From the NCBI GenBank assembly GCA_949316495.1, contig OX439000.1, forward strand, positions 9,178,501 through 9,242,500: a DNA stretch of 64,000 nt, written 5' to 3'. Shown in pieces: positions 12,090-23,772 of the stretch. Below the pieces are notes generated by a model. It had not been told where the DNA came from. It ran no database searches and was given only the letters and a program-made list of their open reading frames with translations. Every line of letters starts with the position of its first letter. Positions within the stretch are counted from its first letter, which is position 1. The stretch is from Amphiduros pacificus (lineage: Eukaryota; Annelida; Polychaeta; Phyllodocida; Hesionidae). The position numbers and the translations under genes are program-made.

Positions 12090-15000
12090 AATTCTAGTGG
12101 CTATTGATATCATAGCTATGATAACGTATATTCTAGTGGCTATTGATATTCACAGCCATGCTAACATATATTCTAGTGAATATTGATGTCACAGTCATGC
12201 TAACATATATTCTAGTGAATATTGATATCACAGCCATGCTAACGTATATTCCAGTGGCTATTGATATCAAAGCCATGCTAACATATATTCTAGTGAATAT
12301 TGATATCACAGCCATGCTAACGTATATTCTAGTGAATATTGATATCACAGCCATGCTAACGTATATTCCAGTGGCTATTGATATCAAAGCCATGCTAACA
12401 TATATTCTAGTGAATATTGATATCACAGTCATGCTAACGTATATTCTAGTGAATATTGATATCACAGCCATGCTAACGTATATTCCAGTGGCTATTGATA
12501 TCAAAGCCATGCTAACATATATTCTAGTGAATATTGATATCACAGCCATGCTAACATATATTCTAGTGAATATTGATATCACAGCCATGCTAACATATAT
12601 TCTAGTGAATATTGATATCACAGCCATGCTAACATATATTCTATTGAATATTGATATCACAGTCATGCTAACGTATATTCTAGTAGCTATTGATATCACA
12701 GCCATGCTAACGTATATTCTAGTGAATATTGATATCACAGCCATGGTAACGTATATTCTAGTGAATATTGATATCACAGCCATGCTAACATATATTCTAG
12801 TGGCTATTGATATCACAGTCATGCTATCGTATATTCTAGTGAATATTGATATCACAGTCATGCTAACGTATATTCTAGTGAATATTAATATCACAGCCAT
12901 GCTAGCGTATATTCTAGTGAATATTGATATCACAGCCATGCTAAAATATATTCTAGTGGCTATTGATATAATAGCCATGCTAATGTATATTCTAGTGAAT
13001 ATTGATATCACAGCTATGGTAACGTATATTCTAGTGAATATTGATATCACAGCCATGCTAACATATATTCTAGTAGCTATTGATATCACAGCCATGCTAA
13101 CATATATTCTAGTAGCTATTGATATCACAGTCATGCTATCGTATATTCTAGTGAATATTGATATCACAGTCATGCTAACGTATATTCTAGTGAATATTAA
13201 TATCACAGCCATGCTAGCGTATATTCTAGTGAATATTGATATCACAGCCATGCTAAAATATATTCTAGTGGCTATTGATATAATAGCCATGCTAACATAT
13301 ATTCCAGTGAATATTGATATCACAGCCATGCTAACATATATTCAAGTGAATATTGATATCAAAGCCATGCTAACATATATTCTAGTGAATATTGATATCA
13401 CAGCCATGCTAACGTATATTCTAGTGGCTATTGATATCACAGTCATGCTATCGTATATTCTAGTGAATATTGATATCACAGTCATGCTAACGTATATTCT
13501 AGTGAATATTAATATCACAGCCATGCTAGCGTATATTCTAGTGAATATTGATATCACAGCCATGCTAAAATATATTCTAGTGGCTATTGATATAATAGCC
13601 ATGCTAATGTATATTCTAGTGAATATTGATATCACAGCTATGGTAACGTATATTCTAGTGAATATTGATATCACAGCCATGCTAACATATATTCTAGTAG
13701 CTATTGATATCACAGCCATGCTAACGTATATTCTAGTAGCTATTGATATCACAGCCATGCTAACGTATATTCTAGTGAATATTGATATCACAGCCATGCT
13801 AACGTATACTCTAGTGAATATTGATATCACAACCATGCTAAAATATTCTAGTGAATATTGATATCACAGTCATGCTAACGTATATTCTAGTAGCTATTGA
13901 TATCACAGCCATGCTAACATATATTCTAGTAGCTATTGATATCACAGTCATGGCAACGTATACTCTAGTGAATATTGATATCACAACCATGCTAATATAT
14001 ATTCTAGTAGCTATTTATATCACAGTCATGCTAACGTATATTCTAGTAGCTATTTATATCACAGTCATGCTAACGTATATTCTAGTAGCTATTGATATCA
14101 CAGTCATGCTAACGTATACTCTAGTGAATATTGATATCACAACCATGCTGATATATATTCTAGTAGCTATTTATATCACAGTCATGCTAACGTATATTCT
14201 AGTAGCTATTGATATCACAGCCATGCTAACGCATATTCCAGTGAATATTGATATCACAGCCATGCTGATATATATTCTAGTAGCTATTTATATCACAGTC
14301 ATGCTAACGTATATTCTAGTAGCTATTGATATCACAGCCATGCTAACGCATATTCCAGTGAATATTGATATCACAGCCATGCTAGCGTATATTCTAGTAG
14401 CTATTTATATAACAGCCATGCTAATGTATATTCTAGTAGCTATTGATATCACAGCCATGCTAACATATATTCTAGTGAATATTGATATCACAGCCATGCT
14501 AACGTATATTCTAGTAGCTATTGATATCACAGCCATGCTAACATATATTCTAGTAGCTATTGATATCACAGCCATGCTAACATATATTCTAGTAGCTATT
14601 GATATCACAGTCATGGCAACGTATACTCTAGTGAATATTGATATCACAACCATGCTAATATATATTCTAGTAGCTATTTATATCACAGTCATGCTAACGT
14701 ATATTCTAGTAGCTATTTATATCACAGTCATGCTAACGTATATTCTAGTAGCTATTGATATCACAGTCATGCTAACGTATACTCTAGTGAATATTGATAT
14801 CACAACCATGCTGATATATATTCTAGTAGCTATTTATATCACAGTCATGCTAACGTATATTCTAGTAGCTATTGATATCACAGCCATGCTAACGCATATT
14901 CCAGTGAATATTGATATCACAGCCATGCTAACATATATTCTAGTGAATATTGATATCACAGCCATGCTAACATATATTCAAGTGAATATTGATATCACAG

Positions 15001-16768
15001 CCATGCTAACGTATATTCTAGTAGCTATTGATATCACAGCCATGCTAACGCATATTCCAGTGAATATTGATATCACAGCCATGCTAACATATATTCTAGT
15101 GAATATTGATATCACAGCCATGCTAACATATATTCTAGTGAATATTGATATCACAGCCATGCTAACATATATTCAAGTGAATATTGATATCACAGCTATG
15201 GTAACGTATATTCTAGTGAATATTGATATCACAGTCATGCTAACGTATATTCTAGTAGCTATTGATATCACAGCCATGCTAACGTATATTCTAGTAGCTA
15301 TTGATATCACAGCCATGCTAACATATATTCTAGTAGCTATTGATATCACAGCCATGCTAACGTATACTCTAATGAATATTGATATCACAGCCATGGTAAC
15401 GTATATTCTAGTGAATATTGATATCACAGCCATGCTAACGTATATTCTAGTAGCTATTGATATCACAGTCATGCTAACGTATATTCTAGTAGCTATTGAT
15501 ATCACAGCCATGCTAACGTATATTCTAGTAGCTATTGATATCACAGCCATGCTAACGTATACTCTAATGAATATTGATATCACAGCCATGCTAACGTATA
15601 CTCTAGTAGCTATTGATATCACAGCCATGGTAACGTATATTCTAGTGAATATTGATATCACAGCCATGCTAACGTATATTCTAGTAGCTATTGATATCAC
15701 AGTCATGCTAACGTATATTCTAGTAGCTATTGATATCACAGCCATGCTAACGTATTTTCTAGTAGCTATTGATATCACAGTCATGCTAACGTATATTCTA
15801 GTAGCTATTGATATCACAGCCATGCTAACGTATATTCTAGTAGCTATTGATAGCACAGCCATGCTAACATATATTCTAGTAGCTATTGATATCACAGCCA
15901 TGCTAACGTATACTCTAATGAATATTGATATCACAGCCATGCTAACGTATACTCTAGTGAATATTGATATCACAACCATGCTAATATATATTCTAGTGAA
16001 TATTGATATCAAAGCCATGCTAACATATATTCTAGTGAATATTGATATCACAGCCATGCTAACGTATATTCTAGTAGCTATTGATATCACAGCCATGCTA
16101 ACGTATATTCTAGTAGCTATTGATATCACAGTCATGCTAATGTATATTCTAGTAGCTATTGATATCACAGCCATGCTAACGTATATTCTAGTAGCTATTG
16201 ATATCACAGCCATGCTAACGTATACTCTAATGAATATTGATATCACAACCATGCTAAAATATTCTAGTGAATATTGATATCACAGCCATGCTAACGTATA
16301 CTCTAGTGAATATTGATATCACAACCATGCTAATATATATTCTAGTGAATATTGATATCAAAGCCATGCTAACATATATTCTAGTGAATATTGATATCAC
16401 AGCCATGCTAACGTATATTCTAGTAGCTATTGATATCACAGCCATGCTAACGTATATTCTAGTGGTTATTGATATAACAGCCATGCTAACGTATATTCTA
16501 GTAGCTATTGATATCACAGCCATGCTAACGTATATTCTAGTAGCTATTGATATCACAGCCATGCTAACGTATACTCTAATGAATATTGATATCACAACCA
16601 TGCTAAAATATTCTAGTGAATATTGATATCACAGCCATGCTAACGTATACTCTAGTGAATATTGATATCACAGTCATGCTAACGTATATTCTAGTAGCTA
16701 TTGATATCACAGCCATGCTATCGTATACTCTAGTGAATATTGATATCACAACCATGCTAATATATATC
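12090..16768. repeat. 39-bp minisatellite, about 120 copies
   Basis: A 4.7-kb array of a 39-bp unit with core TTCTAGTGAATATTGATATC and ACAGCCATGCTAACGTAT. Because 39 is a multiple of three and the common variants lack stops, long frames stay open on both strands: a 13-residue period TYILVNIDITAML on plus, SMAVISIFTRIYV on minus. Blocks of several units are themselves duplicated (for example about 12800-13290 and 13420-13700), which indicates expansion by unequal exchange. I do not call genes here: no upstream exon, no other domain, and equal openness on both strands. Confidence 0.97.
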
Positions 16769-17447
16769 TAATATTATTAATAATGTTATTAATTTCCCCA
16801 CTCTTGTCCTTTTGTACTGTAAGCCTACTATCTCTTCAGTCAGACAGTAAATCATGATGATATTATTTAATCAAAGATGCTAAGAACTGGTTCTAAACGT
16901 TCTGTTTTTTGGAAGAATAGAAAGTATATTTTTAGTCGCTAGGCACATTTGTCTTCAGCATCACCCCAGATAATGTGTACTATATCTATATCGGATGTCT
17001 TTTTGAATATATTGTATTAATATATGCAGACCACAGGATAGATTTTTCTGTCCATGAATTATATTCATTATGTGTTAGGCCCTTAAGAGATTTTGATGCA
17101 ATATTCGCAATATTTGGCCGTCTGAGTTTTGGTGCTTTATTAAATATCACAAATGTTTATTAAGATCACACAATAGGTGTGAATGCTTTCGCCAGTATCC
17201 CTAATTCAACTCCTTTATCCCCCACCACTGTTCAGTTCACCTGCATATCCAACTCGGGTATATTCGGCTAATGGAGACAATCATGGTGTCTCATATTTGT
17301 TAAATGCTATAATAAACTTAATGAATGAATAAGCATTATTTAATGATAGATTATGGTAAACTATACATGTCTGCATAAAATATATTGAAGTTATGAAATA
17401 GTCTAATTTTCTTTTCTTTTTATTGAATAAGATTTGAAAAGCTTAAG
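16769..17447 (+). other. 5' flank of the ankyrin gene
   Basis: No coding sequence recognised. A splice-acceptor-like stretch (CTTTTTATTGAATAAG, ending at 17431) lies 16 bases before the start codon at 17448. An upstream non-coding exon is therefore likely but was not located. Confidence 0.45.
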
Positions 17448-18953
17448 ATGGAAATGCCGAACGTGAAAGACGACCCATCGGAACCATCGCAGGATCACAG
17501 AGCAAAATGGTTTCAAGCAGCGCAATTAGGACACGTTGAACTGATTGAATCTTTAGCAAAAAATGGTTGTGACATCAATTGGAGAAGCAAATGTGATGAT
17601 AGAGTAGAAAGGTTCAATTTCTCAGCCCTTGACTTTGCTGTGGAAAAAGGAGACTGGAGATGTGTGAAGAAACTTCTGGAACTTGGAGCTGATCTTTGCT
17701 CAGAATTAGGTCAGTGTCCCCTATCGTCAGCATCGTCAAATGGTGATGCACAATGTGTGAATATCCTGTTGAAAGCGATGGCTAATAGAGTGACGGCTGA
17801 CAGGAGATGCGAGGCGGTGCTGAATGCCATGTGTTCAGCCGTCCGTGGAGGGTGTGTCAAGGTCCTCCGAAGACTCCTTCACGCATATTTTGATAATGAA
17901 CCAACTCACTTCATGCTCCACCACTATACGTCTGTAGAAATGTGTCTGTCTTTAGCATGCCAGTATAACCAGCCAGAGTGCGCCAGCGTCCTGGTAATGA
18001 CATGGCAGAAGACAGTGCCTCACTTTGAGCATCTACTCTGCGTGGAGAATGAGAGACACCGATGGCTGATGTCTGCTATGTGTGGCGCCGCGGCACACTC
18101 CATGATAGATATAGTTGCTTCCCTCGTACAGCGGGATGTCAGTGTCAAAGGTCACACATTTGGCACCGTTGAGTATATCCCACTGCATTCAGCGATCACG
18201 CAGAGGGAGACCACAAAGAAAATGTCTCTCCTCCCAATGTGGTATCAGGAAATGTACGCAGAGGAACACGACGAAGCGGATAGCGCGAGGGCCGACACGG
18301 TCCGACTCCTCATCTCACGGGGAGCTGATGTCCTCGGGAGATCCTCCGGTAGCGGTCACACTGCCCTCGAATTAGCTGCAGCCTATGGTTACCAACAGGT
18401 GGTAGGCGTCCTCCTGAGATCAAGGCAAACATCTGGATCAAATCAAGATTTACTGTTACCATTAGTCCATGCCTCTTCCAGGGGCTATGTGAATATTGTA
18501 CGATTGTTGATACAGAATGGGGCAGACCCAAACCCTACAGATATCGCTCTGCAGGAACAGGATACCGACCGGGACACATTAGTGCTTTATCACCTAGTGA
18601 AGTGTAATCCGAAGGAAGATGAACATATTGGAGAAGGACAAATTGCGTGTATTAAAGAACTACTTAAAGCTGGATTAGATTTTACAAATGCTTTAAATCG
18701 TTCCATGTTGCAATACTGCCATATTGATTCAAACAATAAAATCTTGAATACAATTGCTTCCTCATTAGAATTAGATGTGGCTCAACTCGATGGTTGTATT
18801 CAAAATAATACCACAATTAGATTAAAGGTTCAAGTTAGAATAAATATTCTGAAACATTTGCAACATCACAGAAAGATTCCCTTAATAGAAGATTTGCCCT
18901 TACCATCATTGCTAATTAAATATATGACATTCAAAAATCATAACGTATTTTGA
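17448..18953 (+). CDS. Ankyrin-repeat and SOCS-box protein (ASB-like), 501 residues
   Basis: Uninterrupted coding exon with ATG at 17448. Ankyrin repeats span roughly residues 15-430. The clearest are near residue 20 (AAQLGHVELIESLAKNGCDI), 65 (DFAVEKGDWRCVKKLLELGA), 310-330 (ALELAAAYGYQQVVGVLL) and 350-365 (SSRGYVNIVRLLIQNGADPN); the middle repeats are diverged and Cys-rich. The C-terminus (about residues 455-497) fits a SOCS box, with the diagnostic end IEDLPLPSLLIKYM. In known ASB proteins this box recruits elongin B/C and cullin-5, and the ankyrin repeats choose the ubiquitination substrate. The substrate here is unknown. An acceptor-like site just upstream suggests a 5' non-coding exon. 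AATAAA occurs near 19165. Confidence 0.88.
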   Translation: MEMPNVKDDPSEPSQDHRAKWFQAAQLGHVELIESLAKNGCDINWRSKCDDRVERFNFSALDFAVEKGDWRCVKKLLELGADLCSELGQCPLSSASSNGDAQCVNILLKAMANRVTADRRCEAVLNAMCSAVRGGCVKVLRRLLHAYFDNEPTHFMLHHYTSVEMCLSLACQYNQPECASVLVMTWQKTVPHFEHLLCVENERHRWLMSAMCGAAAHSMIDIVASLVQRDVSVKGHTFGTVEYIPLHSAITQRETTKKMSLLPMWYQEMYAEEHDEADSARADTVRLLISRGADVLGRSSGSGHTALELAAAYGYQQVVGVLLRSRQTSGSNQDLLLPLVHASSRGYVNIVRLLIQNGADPNPTDIALQEQDTDRDTLVLYHLVKCNPKEDEHIGEGQIACIKELLKAGLDFTNALNRSMLQYCHIDSNNKILNTIASSLELDVAQLDGCIQNNTTIRLKVQVRINILKHLQHHRKIPLIEDLPLPSLLIKYMTFKNHNVF

Positions 18954-19458
18954 TGTATAGCTATACTGTTATATAATAATGTTATATAATACAGATCACT
19001 GATAATTTTATAAGTTCTATTACATTTCTATTTAAACTGTTTATTGTTATTGAATATATTATGTGTTATATTATTACATGGCCGCCTGTGCTTTCCATAT
19101 TTCACATATTTTGAGACATATTTAATGTTATAAAAATGTGTCAACTCATTTGTTTGTCTTATTCACAGCTACGAATAAAGTTGTAGAAATTTCAATAGAA
19201 CCCATGACTAATTCGTTTTCTGAATTTGTAAATCACTTTTCATATAATTTTTTTAAAAGTATATATCGTTGTAATTATCATTGGTCCGTAATCGGAATCT
19301 TGAAATGTAAACCTTGGGTAATGGAAAATAATAAAATGATAATGATTTATGTTGAATATCTCTGTATATATAAGAGGCAAAGTTTACTTTCAGCATTCGC
19401 CTGAAGATTGAATCATCCTTTGGTGAACAACAGGACTAGTTGGTTGAGTATATTATAT
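18954..19458 (+). other. 3' UTR and intergenic sequence
   Basis: AT-rich and without domains. It contains AATAAA near 19165 that could end the ankyrin-gene transcript. Confidence 0.4.
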
Positions 19459-19712
19459 TTGTTTGTTTGGGATTTTTCATCACATTGATTTTATTCATTT
19501 CGTGATGAGACCTACTTGTAGCAGATATGGTGCTGCCTCACTTAATTCCCATGTCACAGGTCCTTGACATGACAACCCACCCACTTTACAATGACAACGG
19601 TTTAACCCTTTATGCACGGGCCTTACCTCATATAAAAAACTATTTCAATCTCGGCACAGCCTGGGATCGAACCCACGATCTTTGGACCACCGCAGAGGAA
19701 CTGGTGCTAATG
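19459..19712 (-). mobile_element. tRNA-derived SINE, copy 2, 5'-truncated
   Basis: The reverse complement carries the B box region (GGTTCGATCCCAG), the shared body and the CAAACAAA tail (seen as TTTGTTTGTTTGG at the left end). The A-box part of the head is missing. It lies in opposite orientation to the neighbouring copy at 19890, with a spacer under 200 bp. Confidence 0.85.
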
Positions 19713-19889
19713 GGTCTGCTCAAAGTTGATTTTAAATTCTGTTTTCGTTTAAAAATGATAGCACAGGGTATCTACAGTATCAAACAACACATTTGATCCA
19801 TTTAAAATACTGCATCCTTCTGTGATAAAAATCTATACATTCAATTAAAATTTGTTTTACATTCAGGGCTTCTTAACCACGAGTGCGGG

Positions 19890-20197
19890 CCATGGGCCGT
19901 GGTACAGTTGGTTATAGCGCCAGCTTATTAACACCAGTTCCTCTGTGGTGATCCAGAGGTCGTGGGTTCGATCCCAGGTCATGCGGAAATTGAACTCACG
20001 ATCCAATTTCACACATGAACTGAGGCCTGTGCCTGAAGGGTTAACCCGTTGTCCTCGTAAATCCGTGACCAGGTGGGTTGTCAAGGACCTGTGACATGAC
20101 AATTCAGTGAGGCAGCACTATATTTGCTACAAGTAGGTCTCATCACAAAATGACTGAACTATTGTTGAAAGTGATGTAAAACCCAAAACAAACAAAT
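19890..20197 (+). mobile_element. tRNA-derived SINE, copy 3
   Basis: Full-length head GGCCATGGGCCGTGG with A box and B box (GGTTCGATCCCAG), shared body and AAACAAACAAA tail. It differs from copies 1 and 4 by scattered substitutions, so it is not a recent duplicate of either. Confidence 0.9.
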
Positions 20198-20429
20198 TAA
20201 AACCAATGCTCCCAGGCTCTTCCATCTTATGTAAAAATATTCAATCCAATTTGAAATCAAGGTTTTAGACTATGCTTTAGTGAATTTTGTACATCACATG
20301 CAGACAGCTTGGCAGTTGAGGCAGATGATTTGCCTTTTGATTTTAGAAGAGAAATGCTTGCCCTTCTGTATGCGACAAAAATTGCTTAAAATACAGACAG
20401 TTAATGCTACAGAATAATAAGTACAAGAA

Positions 20430-21130
20430 TCAGAAGAATCTTTGCCAGGCTTTGGAACTGAGATACTAGTGGTTTCACTCCAGGGAGGAGGAAAGTCATA
20501 GACATATAGATCTGGATATCATCTGCATAAATATGATAGCTCAGGCCATACTTTGCAATGATGTCAGCAAGTGACATACTGCCAGGTAGGGTGTAACCTG
20601 ATAGTCATTTGTTTATGATGGCAGATATGTGTCGAAGAAGTTGATCCAAGAACCCTGCCAGGTAAGGAGAGGATCAAGCTCACGTGACTTCTTAGCCATT
20701 ATTTTGACTAGTTTACAGACATCATCAGTGGACAGAGGTGTAAAACGTTCCAGGTAAGGAACATTATTGTAGAATGGTAGCATCACCATTGTTCAACACG
20801 CCATGTGGTGGAGAAACAAGAAGAACTTTGTCCATTTCACTGCGGATTTTCTCAATCTTTCAGAGTGAAAATTCATTGAACTTGTCTGTGAGTCAATGAC
20901 CGTGAACTTTTTAAGGTCATGATTGTTTTCTTCCACCAGTTTGGAGAAATAATCAGACTGAAAATTTCAGTAAAAAATTATACTTATATCTCTGGGCATT
21001 GTATATTTCCTTCTCAAACTTAACTTTGTTCATTTTTCTCTCAAGCCTTTTCTTGAGAGAGCTTTCATTCTTTATCTGGTCATTCATCCAAGGAGCCGGA
21101 TACCAGAGCCGAACATGAGGAAAACAGTGG
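20430..21130 (-). mobile_element. Decayed non-LTR retrotransposon (CR1/jockey-like) fragment
   Basis: Minus-strand translation in pieces shows LINE landmarks in the right order: PAPWMNDQIKNE, then FTPLSTDDVCKLVK with ELDPLLTW, then SYHIYADDIQIYMS, the reverse-transcriptase YADD site (about 20500-20560). There are frame changes and stops between the pieces, and the sequence between the ELDP and YADD parts is much shorter than in intact elements, so an internal deletion is likely. The element is inactive. The clade assignment is tentative. Confidence 0.75.
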
Positions 21131-21959
21131 TGTACGATTTAAGTAGATCTCACAATGTTTTGGCTCCGTTTTGGCTCATTAATATCTTGGCCAGCGATAG
21201 ATAGACTTACAGAAATAATTTAAGTACGTATATGATATCGTAAGATTAAGAGGACTGTGTTGAAGTGCTATCTTAACCACTTTATTGGGCGGCACATTTA
21301 AGGCGTGTTACTTTGCCCTTACATTGATCAGATCCACGTGCATACTTCTGAGACTTGAAGCAGCCAGAGGGTTTGGAATAATATGAGCAAAAAACAATTC
21401 CATATCCAACTTTAATTGATATGGGAAGCTGGGATGTCTCAGATGTCGAAATAAATGTATTTTTTGTTACTTGTTCACCAGACCCTTTTCCTCAACATTT
21501 GTTTGCACTGGGCGACATCCTAATCCTTCAGTTCATTGACTGTATCCTCTTCTGAAACTCCGGGCATCTGGGCATTTTATGGCACCTTTCTTTTTATTTA
21601 GGATTTTGTTGAGCTGTTACTGAAACTGGAACTGTGGCCAACAGTCAGCACTTGGCCAAATATTACCTTGAGTAGGTGAACCTAAAATATGAAATAAATG
21701 TGAACGAAAGGAAGGTTGAATGTTGCATATTACACCATAATGCGACAGTTGGTTTACATTAATATTTGCCAAATGCATCAATCACGACCAGACTGCAGTC
21801 AGCTTGTACCATGGCCACACTGGATATGATTTTCAGGCACTCTTTCTTTTGCTTGACACAATAGAAATGTTTGTAATATAAACCTTGATATCAAATGTGA
21901 ATATCCATCAACATATATTTCTGTGCTATTTACAAGAAGATAAGTCAACAATTATGAAA

Positions 21960-22125
21960 TCATCCATTGAACACTTTGTCAACAAACTTTGTATCATAAC
22001 AGTGGTCACATGAGTACGAGCATAGTACGAGGCACCTTCAGCAAAACACAATAATCTCGACAGGTTGATTGAATTTGTATCATAGTTTCATGACCACATA
22101 TCATTTAAACATACCTCACATTTTC
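21960..22125 (+). repeat. Interspersed repeat, family R1, partial copy
   Basis: Shares the motifs 'cttcagcaaaacacaataa', TTGTATCATAGTTTC and CCACATATCATT with 52200-52360. A partial, diverged copy. The 575 bases from here to 22700 show no further feature. Confidence 0.65.
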
Positions 22126-22755
22126 TTCTGACCTCCTTTTTATTAAAGCTTGTGATACATCTGATGTCCCTTTGGTGCCAAAGAAAGATTCTTTTATCTC
22201 TAATATTATGCTTCTAAACAAAGGACGGTACTATACACTCTTAACACAAACATATGTGGTCTGATAGAAAATATTCATCATTATATATGAAAAAAGGTGA
22301 ACACAACTGCAACTGATGCTTTCATAGTTATTGAAGGAGAAAAAGTTCATCAATCATATAATTGTTCATCGTTCAAACACATAAATAATCTTTTGCCTAT
22401 TTACCCCAAGAGATACATCTTCATCGCCTTTTTTTCAGTGACATCTGACTTCTTACATCGGCGTATTTCAATTGGAAGGTATTTCCTACACGAAAAAGGT
22501 GCAACAGTACTCACAAAGAATACACATATCAAGCAGAATTCAAAGCATATAATGCATATGATATATTAACATTTAATTACATTATACTCTTAAAAGGTCG
22601 AGGTCTTAGGTTGGATACTAATGCCAAAGAAAATAACTGTGTATAATGATGATTTGTACATAAACCTGAAACAAGTAAACAAGTAATATCAGTTAAAAGT
22701 AATATCAGTGAAAAGAGCCTGTTGTTTATCAATAAGAAATTATACCTTGACTGAA

Positions 22756-23772
22756 ATGAATGGAATCACTAATGTCTATGAAGAGGAAACAGCAGTTACT
22801 ACTAATACAGATAATGATTCAATTGCCAATTTCATAATACAGGAGGAAAATGTTTATATACAGGAAAACTGGACAGTAATTTTTGATACTTCTCAGATGG
22901 TGGCTATGTGCATTGGTTTCATTTCTAACATGGTAACAATGCTAACTTTACTAAAAAACGGGAAATCATTCTCTAAAGAAATTAGAATTTTATTGATGCA
23001 TCAATCATTCATTGATGCAATGGTATGCCTTCTTGGCTTATTACTTTTGGCCCCAAAGCCTATGTGGACCACAGGGGAAAACACATTCAGTTTGCTGCTC
23101 TGTCAGATATGGCACAGTCAGGCTATTTACTGGATAATCAACTTTGTTTCCATTTATAATTTAGTATTTATTTCATGGGAGCGATACTTGGCTGTGTGCA
23201 AACCCTTTAAGCATAGCGAGTTTACAACTTCATCTGTAAAGAAAATGTTAATAGCTTTATACATATTCAGTCCAATAGGCATGAGTCTTTGCTTTTTGCA
23301 GGTCCATTATGTAAAGGGAATCTGTTTGCCAGAGTTCTATTTTCAAACAGAATTTTACAGAAAGGTTATGATTGGATACGGTGTCTATGCTTTCTTCAGC
23401 ATATATTTTATTCCTTGTACTATTTTCTTTGTCCTGTATGGCTTAATTATCATATCGTTTTCTAGACGTAAAGGCCAGACTAGTGAGCTGGGAACTTCCA
23501 GAGTCATCGAAAAGGCCACATCAGAGTTAACTAAGACAGCCCTAATTGTAACCGGCTTCTTTGTTATTGCCCTTGGCTATGATTTGTGGTACTACATGCT
23601 TGGTCGTGCAGGTTTTGTTATATATATAAAGAATACACCAGTTCAGAAAGCAGGAGTGTTTTTGGCTGTCATGAATTCTGTTGCTAATCCATTCATATAT
23701 GTCATGTTTATGCCAGCATACAGATCTGCTGTTCGGAAAACTCTAGCCTGTAATTCGACTTCATCTACCTGA
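22756..23772 (+). CDS. Class A (rhodopsin-family) G-protein-coupled receptor, intronless, 338 residues
   Basis: ATG at 22756 is preferred; the frame is open further upstream, but without another ATG. The N-terminus is acidic, with an NWT glycosylation site. Seven hydrophobic segments follow. TM1 has GFISNMV, TM2 has the conserved Asp in QSFIDAMV, and an extracellular Trp precedes a TM3-top Cys (LLLCQIW). TM3 ends in WERYLAV, the DRY equivalent. The second-loop Cys lies in GICLPEF, TM5 has YFIPC, and TM7 ends in NSVANPFIY. TM6 lacks the usual CWxP (it reads GFFVIALGYDLWYY), which is unusual. The ligand is unknown and peptide receptors are the nearest style. AATAAA at 23913 is a likely polyadenylation signal. 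A single exon suggests a retroposed or lineage-expanded receptor. Confidence 0.9.
   Translation: MNGITNVYEEETAVTTNTDNDSIANFIIQEENVYIQENWTVIFDTSQMVAMCIGFISNMVTMLTLLKNGKSFSKEIRILLMHQSFIDAMVCLLGLLLLAPKPMWTTGENTFSLLLCQIWHSQAIYWIINFVSIYNLVFISWERYLAVCKPFKHSEFTTSSVKKMLIALYIFSPIGMSLCFLQVHYVKGICLPEFYFQTEFYRKVMIGYGVYAFFSIYFIPCTIFFVLYGLIIISFSRRKGQTSELGTSRVIEKATSELTKTALIVTGFFVIALGYDLWYYMLGRAGFVIYIKNTPVQKAGVFLAVMNSVANPFIYVMFMPAYRSAVRKTLACNSTSST

Noticed and set aside
12143-16626. Very long open frames (572 and 808 residues) as protein-coding genes
   Set aside because: They are made only of a 39-bp tandem unit, are equally open on the opposite strand, have no unique sequence or splice support, and are explained by a unit length divisible by three.
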